NCBI RefSeq assembly: GCF_002936985.1
Contig: NZ_MPZN01000030.1
Span: 1-39,745 of the forward strand
Length of the DNA stretch: 39,745 nt
DNA from: Microterricola pindariensis
GTDB taxonomy: Bacteria; Actinomycetota; Actinomycetes; Actinomycetales; Microbacteriaceae
Direction of reading: 5' to 3'
Made by a program: the position numbers and the translations under genes. Shown in pieces: positions 25,325 through 33,392 of this stretch (position 1 is its first letter; each line of letters begins with the position of its first letter). Under the pieces are notes generated by a model. That model did not search any database. It was not told the DNA's origin and saw nothing but the letters and a program-made list of their open reading frames with translations.

Positions 25325-28300
25325 TAGAAACCCCTCCCAGGAAGTACGAGCCGATCGCTGTCACTGCGGAGAGCACCGTTGTCGCCGAGTATGTTCCTGA
25401 TGCCCGCGCCTCGGTGGCTTACCAGTCCGAGTCCGCGCTGGAACAAGAACTCATCCGCTTGCTCCAGTCACAGGCGCACGAGTACTTGCCGATCACCTCG
25501 GAAGCCCAGCTCGTTTCGAACCTGCGCGCGCAGCTGGAGGCGCTGAACCACATCACCTTCACCGACGCGGAGTGGATCGATTTCTTCGAGACCAAGATCG
25601 CCGGCAAGAGCGACGGCATCGTCGAGAAGACCGTGCGCATCCAGGAGGACCACGTCCAGCTGTTGAAGCGGGATGACGGTTCGACGAAGAACATCACGCT
25701 CCTGGACAAGCAGAACATCCACAACAACCGGTTGCAGGTGGTCAACCAGTACGAGATCGGCCAAGGCGAGGGCGTCGCGAAGTACGCGAACCGCTACGAC
25801 GTCACGGTGCTCGTCAACGGCCTGCCGATGGTGCACATCGAGCTCAAACGCCGCGGCGTCGACATCCGTGAGGCGTTCAACCAGATCGACCGCTACCAGC
25901 GCGACAGCTTCTGGGCTGGCTCCGGTCTGTTCGAGTATGTGCAGTTGTTCGTGATCAGCAACGGGACGCTGACGAAGTACTACTCGAACACGACCCGCAG
26001 CCAGCACCTCAAGGAAGGCCAGAGGCCGGGTAAGGGGAAGAAGACGTCGAACTCGTTCGAGTTCACGTCGTGGTGGGCGGATGCGCAGAACAAGCCGATC
26101 CAGGATCTGACGTCGTTCGCGAAGACGTTCTTCGCCAAGCACACGCTGCTGAACATGCTCACCCGGTACTGCGTGCTCACCGCCGACCGGCTGCTGCTCG
26201 TGATGCGCCCGTACCAGATCGTCGCGACGGAGCGGATCCTGCAGCGGATCGACATCGCCACGAACTACAAGAAACTCGGCACGGTCGCCGCGGGCGGCTA
26301 CGTGTGGCACACGACCGGTTCGGGAAAGACGCTGACGAGCTTCAAGACGGCGCAACTCGCGTCCAAGCTGCCGAGTGTGGACAAGGTGCTCTTCGTCGTC
26401 GACCGCAAGGACCTCGACTACCAGACGATGCGTGAGTACGACCGCTTCCAAAAGGGGGCGGCCAACTCGAACACGTCCACGGCCGTCCTCAAGCAGCAGT
26501 TGGAAGACCCGGGCGCCCGGATCATCATCACGACGATCCAGAAGCTGTCGACGTTCATCAAGGCGAACAAGGGGCACGCGATCACGCAGGACCACGTCGT
26601 GGTCATCTTCGACGAGTGCCACCGCTCCCAGTTCGGTGACATGCACACCGGCATCGCGAAGGCGTTCAAGAAATACAACCTGTTCGGGTTCACCGGCACC
26701 CCGATCTTCGCCGCCAACGCGGGCACGGGCGGCAATCCCCAGTTGAAGACGACCGAGCAGGCGTTCGGCGAGAAGTTGCACACGTACACGATCGTCGACG
26801 CGATCACCGACAAGAACGTGCTGCCGTTCCGCATCGACTACGTCAACACCGTCAAGGTCGGCGCGGTCGTCGATAAGCAGGTGTCGGCCATCGACACCGA
26901 GAAGGCGCTGCTCGCGCCGGAGCGCATCAGCCAGGTCGTGAAATACACGCTGGAGCACTTCGACCAGAAAACCAAGCGATCCTCCAGCTATGAGCATTCC
27001 GTTGTGACGAACGTCGCCGAGTCGACCCGGGCCCGCCGTCAGGCCGAGGCGGTGCGGGGGCGCAAACGGGTGCGCGGCTTCAACGCGATTTTCGCGACGG
27101 CCTCGATCGACGCGGCACGCCGCTACTACAACCAGTTCCAGCTGCAGCAGGCTGATCTCTCACCGGATCGCCGGTTGAAAGTCGGCATCATCTTCTCGTA
27201 CGGCGCCAATGACGCCAGCGATGACGGCATCCTCGACGACGAGGCCTTCGACACCGACGCGCTCAGCACAGACGCGCGCGGCTTCCTGGAGGACGCCATC
27301 CAGGATTACAACGGCCTGTTCGGCACCAGCTACGACACGAGCGCTGACAAGTTCCAGAACTACTACAAGGATCTCTCGCAGCGGCTGAAGAACCGGGAGC
27401 TTGATCTGGCGATCGTGGTCAACATGTTCCTGACCGGGTTCGACGCGACCACCCTGAACACCTTGTTCGTGGACAAGAACCTGCGCGCGCACGGTCTGAT
27501 CCAGGCGTACTCGCGCACCAACCGCATCCTGAACTCGGTGAAGACCTACGGAAACATCGTTGCCTTCCGAGATCTCGAGGAGGAGACGAACGCGGCGCTC
27601 GAGCTGTTCGGCAACAAGGACGCCCGCGGCGTCGTGCTGCTCAAGCCGTACGGCGACTACTACTGCGAGTACGCCGACAAAGTGGGCGAGCTGTTGGCGT
27701 CGTTCCCGCTCGGGCAGCAGATCGTGGGGGAGGCGGCGCAGAAGGAGTTCATCGGGCTGTTCGGGCAGATTCTGCGGCTGGAAAACATCCTCACGTCGTT
27801 CGACGAGTTCACCGGCCACGAGATCCTGACCGCACGCCAGGGGCAGGATTACCGCAGCGTCTACCTCGACCTGTACGCGGAGTTTCGCAAGGACAAGGAC
27901 GCCGACAAAGAGATCATCAACGGCGACGTCGTATTCGAGATCGAGCTGATCAAGCAGGTCGAGATCAACGTCGACTACATCCTGATGCTGGTGCAGAAGT
28001 TCCGCAGCCAGCACGGAGACGGCGACGACAAGGAGATCCGCGCCGAGATCACCCGGGCCGTGGACTCGAGCCCGTCGCTGCGGAACAAGAAGGACCTCAT
28101 CGAGGCCTTCGTCGACTCCGTGTCGGTCGACGCCGCGATCGACGAGGAGTGGCAGGCCTTCATCGCCGCCCAGCGCGCGGCTGAACTCGAGTCGATCATC
28201 GAAGACGAGCGCCTCCGTGTCGATGAGACGCGCGACTTCATCGAGAAGGCCTTCCGCGACGGTGCGCTCCGCACGACGGGGACAGCGATCGCGACGGTGC

Positions 28301-28419
28301 TGCCGCCGGTGTCCCGGTTCTCGGCTGAGGGCGGCCACGGCGAGAAGAAGCAGCGCGTGATCGAGAAGCTCGCTGCGTACTTCGAGCGGTTCTTCGGGCT
28401 GGGGACGGTGGCCGAGTAG
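25321..28419 (+). CDS. hsdR: Type I restriction endonuclease subunit HsdR
   Basis: A 1032-residue motor/nuclease subunit. The N-terminal nuclease motif HIELKRR has the ExK pair at Glu174/Lys176. The superfamily 2 translocase follows with TTGSGKT (331-337), DECH (431-434), FTGTPIF and, further on, FLTGFDA and a YSRTNRI motif VI. A C-terminal helical domain completes the protein. It cuts unmethylated DNA after ATP-driven translocation. The GTG start overlaps the hsdS stop by 4 nt, so all three subunits come from one transcript. No truncation or frameshift is visible, so the system should be functional. Confidence 0.96.
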   Translation: MIETPPRKYEPIAVTAESTVVAEYVPDARASVAYQSESALEQELIRLLQSQAHEYLPITSEAQLVSNLRAQLEALNHITFTDAEWIDFFETKIAGKSDGIVEKTVRIQEDHVQLLKRDDGSTKNITLLDKQNIHNNRLQVVNQYEIGQGEGVAKYANRYDVTVLVNGLPMVHIELKRRGVDIREAFNQIDRYQRDSFWAGSGLFEYVQLFVISNGTLTKYYSNTTRSQHLKEGQRPGKGKKTSNSFEFTSWWADAQNKPIQDLTSFAKTFFAKHTLLNMLTRYCVLTADRLLLVMRPYQIVATERILQRIDIATNYKKLGTVAAGGYVWHTTGSGKTLTSFKTAQLASKLPSVDKVLFVVDRKDLDYQTMREYDRFQKGAANSNTSTAVLKQQLEDPGARIIITTIQKLSTFIKANKGHAITQDHVVVIFDECHRSQFGDMHTGIAKAFKKYNLFGFTGTPIFAANAGTGGNPQLKTTEQAFGEKLHTYTIVDAITDKNVLPFRIDYVNTVKVGAVVDKQVSAIDTEKALLAPERISQVVKYTLEHFDQKTKRSSSYEHSVVTNVAESTRARRQAEAVRGRKRVRGFNAIFATASIDAARRYYNQFQLQQADLSPDRRLKVGIIFSYGANDASDDGILDDEAFDTDALSTDARGFLEDAIQDYNGLFGTSYDTSADKFQNYYKDLSQRLKNRELDLAIVVNMFLTGFDATTLNTLFVDKNLRAHGLIQAYSRTNRILNSVKTYGNIVAFRDLEEETNAALELFGNKDARGVVLLKPYGDYYCEYADKVGELLASFPLGQQIVGEAAQKEFIGLFGQILRLENILTSFDEFTGHEILTARQGQDYRSVYLDLYAEFRKDKDADKEIINGDVVFEIELIKQVEINVDYILMLVQKFRSQHGDGDDKEIRAEITRAVDSSPSLRNKKDLIEAFVDSVSVDAAIDEEWQAFIAAQRAAELESIIEDERLRVDETRDFIEKAFRDGALRTTGTAIATVLPPVSRFSAEGGHGEKKQRVIEKLAAYFERFFGLGTVAE

Positions 28420-29028
28420 GGCTCGGGCGCCAGATCTGTCGGTCTGGACAGCGGAAGGGGCAAATCATCGAGTCAAGCAAAGTTTCTGCAGCCGTGGCGT
28501 TTCTAGGACAAGTCGATCGGGTCTCCCTAACGAAGGCTACGAGAAATCCGCGCTCCTTGACTCGCCTGAATGAGCTGGAATCACTTGGTGCGTACTAAGA
28601 GTCGGTTTGTCTCCGATAAAGGATCGGGCGTATTCGTGCGCGAACCCGAGATCGGCGCTGGAATGCGAAAGCTTGCCCCTTGCCTCGCGGCCGCGACCGT
28701 ATGCGTCCCGCCAAAGTAAGAGATGGCATCGCAGCTCAGAACCCAGGCTCGGCGAATCGAGAGGAGCTTCATTCCTTATTGGGCCTGTGAGCGTTCGGCC
28801 GCCGGATGGATCAGAGTAGGGCGCAATCTCCGCTGTTCTTCGAAAGAGTGTGGTCATCGTTTCGTCGGCATGACTAGCGTGTGCCTTCGGCATTCCCGGT
28901 TCTCTCTTCCCCGACCAATTGGACCGCTCGAGCCACACCGCTTCCTCTCGATTCGAGCAATGGCCGAGCTGCCAGCGCAGAGTCTCCGCGATGACGGGCG
29001 AGGAGTCAGTCGGCGCTACGATCGGACT
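28420..29028. other. Gap between hsdR and mCpol without a recognised gene
   Basis: The rightward frame of mCpol stays open back to 28723, and a leftward frame is open at 28537-29040. Neither shows a recognised domain or a good ribosome site, and both overlap. The upstream rightward part encodes a CSSKEC...CLRH cysteine/histidine pattern (near 28837-28896) that is not enough to call a zinc finger. Composition is lower in GC than core genes. It may hold the regulatory region of the mCpol module and remnants of older insertions. Confidence 0.5.
29017..29022 (+). promoter_or_regulatory. Putative -10 box of a leaderless mCpol transcript
   Basis: TACGAT (TANNNT type) ends 6 nt before the GTG start at 29029, and there is no ribosome site at usable distance. 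This spacing is typical of leaderless actinobacterial transcripts that begin at the start codon. No convincing -35 box was found. Confidence 0.4.
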
Positions 29029-29415
29029 GTGAGCTTGCATTCAGAGAACGGCATTTACGCGTACTTCGACGGCGACGATGTCGGAGCGAATATCGAGCTG
29101 TGTCTACTTGAAGACAACGTCGGCGCCGCGTCTCAGATCAGCTCTCGCGTATCTCATGCAGTCCAATGGTTGCGAGGTTGTCTCGAACGGGACTTTTCTG
29201 GAGAGATCAGTTTTGCTGCTGGCGATGAAGTGCTTGCGTTTCTGCGAAAGATCCCTTCGAAGGAACAAATTGATCTCCTGCGATCAGAATTCGAGAAGCT
29301 AAGCGGGCTAACCATATCCTGTGGGTTCGGCGCGTCCGCTCGAGACGCCGCCAGCCGCTTGAGACTCGCAAAGCTACGCGGCAAGGATCGTTCGGAAGGT
29401 GCGCCCGTTGGATGA
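29029..29415 (+). CDS. Minimal CRISPR polymerase (mCpol) cyclic nucleotide synthase
   Basis: A 128-residue stand-alone palm domain of the mCpol family, related to Cas10 and GGDEF cyclases. Visible motifs: metal-binding YFDGDDVG (12-19, with Asp14, Asp16, Asp17), FAAGDEVLAFL (62-72, the second acidic motif Asp66/Glu67), TISCGFGAS (95-103) and LRLAKLRGKD (111-120, the AKxxGK(N/D) palm motif). All core residues are present. mCpol proteins are predicted or shown to make cyclic oligonucleotides; in Panoptes systems the product holds a membrane effector inactive until a phage nucleotide sponge removes it. The GTG at 29029 gives the normal family length and fits a leaderless start. A longer open frame upstream lacks family sequence. 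The stop lies within the start region of the next gene, so the two are coupled. Confidence 0.85.
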   Translation: MSLHSENGIYAYFDGDDVGANIELCLLEDNVGAASQISSRVSHAVQWLRGCLERDFSGEISFAAGDEVLAFLRKIPSKEQIDLLRSEFEKLSGLTISCGFGASARDAASRLRLAKLRGKDRSEGAPVG

Positions 29416-30172
29416 ACGCCTGGTCATATTGGCTTCATCGCTCAGACCGGATGTCTACTTCAATATCATTGGGCATAATGCCCGGCAGGGAACCACTCAA
29501 TTCGTCATTGCCGCTGTCGGCGATCTACCGGGAGGAAATCCCGAGAACCAAGCAACCGCGCTCCAGCACGGCCTTACGCAGTTCGTGCAGTCTCTAATGG
29601 ATTCCACTTACCTCAAGCACTCCGCACCGACTGCGATCTACAAAGAGCCACTTGCGCGCCCGGACGAAATGAAGGCTTTCTTCGAGGAGATCGTCTGGGG
29701 CCGCCTCCAGTTCACATATCTTTCGGTGCAAGAGAAAGAGCTGACCCAGTTCCTGAGGGACCAGCGTGCTGCCGGGGCAGCATTTGACGTCACCGCCTGC
29801 AGAAATTCCGTGCTTGCGGGCGCAGTCGCTTGGCTGGTTTCGAGAGGCGGGTCTCCCATTCACACCTTCGAGATAAACACTGCGCAGGTTTTCGGTGAAG
29901 CGGACTTGCTTCCTTACCTTGGAGCAGATCAGTACACCTACCGAGACCTTTCGAAGTCTCCCCTTATTCGGGGCGCCACGCGCCGCATTAACGCGGGTAC
30001 CATTCACAGGCGACGGTTCTGGCTAATCTCGGCCGCTGTGGCAGCTAGCGTGGGCCTGCTCGCGTTCATGATGCCTGTCGACCTTTCGACACCAATTCTT
30101 GCTGCAGCTGCAACCTTCGCGACGATCATGTCTGGAGTCGGGCTTGTCGTTCGCAGCCCCGACAACAGCTAA
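29399..30172 (+). CDS. mCpol-coupled membrane protein: alpha/beta sensor domain plus two C-terminal TM helices (putative effector)
   Basis: A 257-residue protein of unknown family. Residues 1 to about 190 form a soluble alpha/beta region with a strand-helix-strand block (FDVTACRNSVLAGAVAWLV then PIHTFEI, 129-159) that looks Rossmann/CARF-like to me. A basic stretch (RRINAGTIHRRR, 195-206) leads into two hydrophobic helices (207-225 and 231-251) and a short tail. The gene overlaps mCpol by 17 nt (GTG 29399) or 8 nt (TTG 29408, better spaced from GGAAGG), so the two are one unit. I infer that the soluble domain binds the mCpol product and the helices act on the membrane. In the 2TM-beta effectors known with mCpol the membrane helices are N-terminal and the sensor is a beta-barrel, so this order is different. 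Confidence 0.6.
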   Translation: MRPLDERLVILASSLRPDVYFNIIGHNARQGTTQFVIAAVGDLPGGNPENQATALQHGLTQFVQSLMDSTYLKHSAPTAIYKEPLARPDEMKAFFEEIVWGRLQFTYLSVQEKELTQFLRDQRAAGAAFDVTACRNSVLAGAVAWLVSRGGSPIHTFEINTAQVFGEADLLPYLGADQYTYRDLSKSPLIRGATRRINAGTIHRRRFWLISAAVAASVGLLAFMMPVDLSTPILAAAATFATIMSGVGLVVRSPDNS

Positions 30173-30374
30173 GTATCTAGCTCATGATCCTCGACTAGGC
30201 TGCAGCTAGTTCGGATAGCCTGCGGCCAGTCGCGATAGCCGCGTTGCGGCAGCCAAACCAGACTGCGTTTGACGCAGCGGCGTCGGACTGTCGCGGTCCG
30301 CACCGTGAACGCTGCACAGAGCAGTTCTCAGCGCGCGATTCATCTGTGGATGAGCGAATTCGCTCCTGTGCGGG
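30173..30374. other. Convergent gap between mCpol module and CBASS
   Basis: No gene is seen. A short hairpin (ctgcgt/acgcag, 30263-30277) may be a weak bidirectional terminator between the converging units. Confidence 0.4.
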
Positions 30375-31058
30375 TTAGTCGACCAACTGGCCAGCATTCT
30401 CGTCCACGATCTTTGATCGCGTCGTCTGGCCGGCTGCGTGCAAGGCCGCTGACTCGAAGGACGCATGCCCGGTTGTCCGACTGATCAGCTCCGCACTCAA
30501 GTCTCCCTTCGTGTAGCGATCGGTGAAATACCGACCCACTATCTCTTTAGGTTGTAGAGACGTCGGATCTAGCTGTGATGTGCCGAAGTGTCTCATGCTG
30601 CGATGTGTTTCTGATTCCTTCGGACTGTTCTCGTACGTGAAGGTGAGTGTTGACACATCATTGCCGGGCCGGAGGTCCCAGTAGAACGAGCGGCTGTCGC
30701 TCGTGCTCTGCTTCGTGTATGAGCGAACTGTTACGAACCAAAACGACTGACGGATCACGAAGTAGCCGGTGATCGGCCCACGACTACCGCCCTCGGGTAT
30801 GTGGCTATCCGCAGTCGGGTGGTACGTGACTCGCCACAAGCCGTCAAGTCGCGGGCGATGCGCTGCAGATTGCAACCCGGGTAGTCGCCATAGCCATGCG
30901 TCCCAGAGCCAGAGTAGAACGGCTGCAAGGAGCGGCAACATCGCCAGCGCGCGAGCGAGAGCAGGAGCGAGGGTCACCCCGGAGAGGTACAAGGCGGCGG
31001 TATAGATAGTGCCGACCGCGACCACGATCAACCGGACCAGCGGGGCAGGCCGCCCCAC
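30375..31058 (-). CDS. cap15: CBASS effector, Cap15-like (S-2TM-beta) membrane protein
   Basis: A 227-residue protein with two N-terminal membrane helices (about 7-27 and 33-57) and a beta-strand-rich domain (about 70-205) beginning DGLWRVTYHP and containing GPITGYFVIRQSFWFVTVRS. This is the Cap15/S-2TMB design: the beta-barrel binds the cyclic dinucleotide and the helices damage the inner membrane, stopping phage spread by killing the cell. The GTG start overlaps the TAG stop of the CD-NTase gene by one base (TAGTG). No Cap2/Cap3 accessory genes are present, so the system is of type I. The assignment rests on architecture and the partner gene; sequence similarity in this family is low. Confidence 0.75.
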   Translation of the reverse strand: MGRPAPLVRLIVVAVGTIYTAALYLSGVTLAPALARALAMLPLLAAVLLWLWDAWLWRLPGLQSAAHRPRLDGLWRVTYHPTADSHIPEGGSRGPITGYFVIRQSFWFVTVRSYTKQSTSDSRSFYWDLRPGNDVSTLTFTYENSPKESETHRSMRHFGTSQLDPTSLQPKEIVGRYFTDRYTKGDLSAELISRTTGHASFESAALHAAGQTTRSKIVDENAGQLVD

Positions 31059-31975
31059 TACGCGTCATCTCCATAGCCGAGATAGTTCCATGTAGAAATG
31101 ACGAGTTCGAGGCCCATCGCCACAGTCCATTTCTGGGTGCTGTGGAAAAGGTACTTGATCTCATTTGGCTCGAGCATCCTGTCGTCGGCCTCGTTGCCCA
31201 AACGCTGATGCAGGGCCTGGAGCATCGCTTTGAAGCCCTGGTCGAGGTCGCGGCCGCTCATGAGTGTCGCGTCGTCGACGTTGTAGACGAGGCACTCCAT
31301 GAAGTACGAAGGCATCTCAACAATTGTCCCTGCCGCAGCGAGGACGTTCTCCGCGTTCTTGAGCGCGCGAACGAAGTACTTGTATCGGCCCCCGGTAGCG
31401 GTGTTCTTCGCAATGCCATTGTCTGCTTGTTGCTGCGGCCAATTGACAATCTTCTTTCCATCGCTCGCCCAGACACAGCTCCCGGTCCTGTCCAGCGATG
31501 CGCTTCGAGCAGTGTCGCTGTATTGCTTGTAGAGGAAGCTGGGCACGATATCGATGCTGGGACGACTGCCCGACTTCGCGGCAACGTTTATGGCAATGTT
31601 GCCAGTGCCATCGACGTCGGCAGCTCCAAATTTTTGGGTGATTGCGGCGAGGACTTCGCCGCGCCACTTTTCTTTCGTCCAGGAACCGGTGTATGGAGTC
31701 GGAGCCGGGTTCGACGGTGTCACATTCGGAGCCCAGTCGTAGTAGAGGCATTCATGAAGTTCGATGACGATGTCCACGTCGCTGTCGAGCCGAACGTTCG
31801 TGTTGTTGCGGTAGCTGCCCTTGGCGTAGATCCGGTAGTCGGTACTGCGAAAAGCGGGATGCGCGCTGAACGCCTCACGCACCATGCGCTCGGCGCGATC
31901 CTGCTGATCTTTCTCAGTGTCGCTGGAAGGCTTGATCCAGCGAGACAATAAAGCGCTTCGGTCGGTCTTGTTCAC
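31058..31975 (-). CDS. CBASS CD-NTase (cyclic oligonucleotide synthase)
   Basis: A 305-residue nucleotidyltransferase of the CD-NTase (SMODS) superfamily. The active-site motif is complete: GS at 53-54 (YAKGSYRNNTNV), the Asp pair in DSDVDIVIEL (Asp66, Asp68) and the third Asp in SIDIVPSF (Asp142). It is expected to make a cyclic di- or trinucleotide on phage infection and activate the downstream Cap15-like protein. The clade, and so the product, cannot be assigned by eye. The GTG at 31975 has GGAG 8 nt upstream and begins the family-like sequence (VNKTDRSALLSRW). The longer open frame upstream (to 32155) has no family sequence. The gene is convergent with the mCpol module. Confidence 0.9.
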   Translation of the reverse strand: MNKTDRSALLSRWIKPSSDTEKDQQDRAERMVREAFSAHPAFRSTDYRIYAKGSYRNNTNVRLDSDVDIVIELHECLYYDWAPNVTPSNPAPTPYTGSWTKEKWRGEVLAAITQKFGAADVDGTGNIAINVAAKSGSRPSIDIVPSFLYKQYSDTARSASLDRTGSCVWASDGKKIVNWPQQQADNGIAKNTATGGRYKYFVRALKNAENVLAAAGTIVEMPSYFMECLVYNVDDATLMSGRDLDQGFKAMLQALHQRLGNEADDRMLEPNEIKYLFHSTQKWTVAMGLELVISTWNYLGYGDDA

Positions 31976-32217
31976 TTGCAATGCTCCGGGTTCTGCCCTG
32001 AGAGCGCTCTGACATCGGGTACTCGCCAGAACGCTTTCACCTGAACGATTACAGGGCGATTGAGTAGGGTTTTGATGAGCGTAGCGGTGTTGTCCGACAT
32101 GAGAGTTCGTGGCAAGCGAAGGCCCACTCTGCCAGGCTATAGATTCCCGTCGCACTCGAATGGGGCTGCGGTCCGTCTACTTGACTCAACTCAACTGAGA
32201 GCGGTCCCCAGGGTTCT

Positions 32218-32623
32218 TTGCTGGCCGTCAGTAGCACGAAGCGCCTGAAGCGCGCCCTCCTCTCCTCGTCGTCCCCCTCATCCTCGCCTCACCGCCTGCA
32301 CGCTTGGTGGCTACTACGCCAGCGAGGACATCGAGAGTATGCGCGACAGAGATGCCGAGTACGACAGCTCCGATTGGGAGGTGCAGCAGGACGAATCCTG
32401 TGCAGACGAGTACCTGGAGCAGAGCATGTCGGAGCGGTATGAGGCGACAGGTTGGACCTGCTCGTACTCGCCGACGATGAATGACGACTGGCACGACGAC
32501 GCCGTGTGCCGTAACGGCAACGAGGTCATCCGCCCGTACCTGCGCGAGTGGGATGACTTCGTGACCGAGGCCGAACTCATGGAGTCGGCGCGCGAGTACG
32601 CGGCCGAACTCAACGCCGGGTAA
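32218..32623 (+). pseudogene. Probable lipoprotein gene with a frameshifted signal peptide
   Basis: The downstream part is open from a lipobox-like LTACTLGG (Cys codon at 32297-32299) to a stop at 32621-32623 and encodes an acidic, Tyr/Asp/Glu-rich mature region of about 107 residues (EYDSSDWEVQQDESC and so on). Upstream of the lipobox this frame has no start. A basic N terminus (TKRLKRALL) with TTG start at 32218 lies in a second frame, and a hydrophobic stretch (LLVVPLILA) in a third. Joining them needs two single-base shifts within 32250-32290. It may be decay, sequence error or chance. From ATG 32339 a 94-residue soluble product could still be made. Confidence 0.4.
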
Positions 32624-32789
32624 CACGCCGGTGACCAAGCAGCTGCCGAACCCGTCACGCTGGGCGCAGCTTGACTTCAAGAGCCCTGCGCGCACTCGAA
32701 TGAGTAGTTTGAATAAAACCGTGGGCTCGCTAACGTGTCTTCAGACGCGTGCCGCTCGGGCACACGGCAGTACCTGCGCAGGAGCCCGT

Positions 32790-33392
32790 ATGACCAACGA
32801 AGTTGTCCGCCCACGAGATATTGTGACAAACGGCGAGCTTACCCAGACCGAAGCCCGAGCGAAATTGCAATGGGCAATCACTTGGTCCAAGGAACGTCGA
32901 GAAGGGTCCCGCGAGCGGGGCGCAGTCGAGACCCGAATTGATGTCGACTACCTAGACATGCTTCTCGCGCTCGCTGAGATTGGCCTCAGGAGCATGGTTC
33001 CGGGTGCGGAAGAGACGGCGGAGCTCGCAGCGGCAGAAGTACTAGAGTCCTTTGTCCCAGATACCCACAGGCTGGTGAGGAAGCCAGACGTACACGCCGT
33101 GAGGTTCGACGGCTCAAGAGGACATGCCGCGCAAATCATCGCCTGGGCGGGCAAGGACGTTTTTGGGTTGCTCGGTCAGACTTCCACTGATGCTGATTCG
33201 AGTGATGGAAGTCTCGTGCTCTCCCTCTGGGAGGAAGGATATGGCGAGTCCGGCTTTGACAAGGCGGAGCCCAGCGAGCGACTCCTTGCCTGGGCCGGAG
33301 ACATCATCGTGATGGAAGAGTACAGCTACAACAAACGCACCTACTCTGAGCGACAGTTCGAGGCCGCGTTTGGTGAGAAGTTCGCGGTATGA
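32790..33392 (+). CDS. Hypothetical protein with a phage-type PGDYII-like domain
   Basis: A 200-residue protein. The N-terminal half is helical and charged (EARAKLQWAITWSKERREG, near 20-40). The C-terminal half begins RKPDVHAVRFDG and ends RLLAWAGDIIVMEEY...TYSERQFEAAF. It resembles the small phage-associated domain with K-P-x-x-V-x-A-x-x-W/F at the start, a P-G-D-W/Y-I-I core and F-E-x-x-Y/F at the end. Its biochemical role is unknown. The ATG at 32790 is preceded by GGAG at 5 nt; the longer open frame (GTG 32631) is not needed. It is the last gene of element 1, beside its right end. Confidence 0.5.
   Translation: MTNEVVRPRDIVTNGELTQTEARAKLQWAITWSKERREGSRERGAVETRIDVDYLDMLLALAEIGLRSMVPGAEETAELAAAEVLESFVPDTHRLVRKPDVHAVRFDGSRGHAAQIIAWAGKDVFGLLGQTSTDADSSDGSLVLSLWEEGYGESGFDKAEPSERLLAWAGDIIVMEEYSYNKRTYSERQFEAAFGEKFAV

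Noticed and set aside
28537-29040. A 167-codon leftward gene upstream of mCpol
   Set aside because: No domain, no ribosome site, and it overlaps the mCpol start; kept only as part of the gap description.
29029-29415. GGDEF diguanylate cyclase or Cas10 fragment
   Set aside because: There is no GG(D/E)EF loop and no Cas10 HD or zinc region; size and motif set fit stand-alone mCpol.
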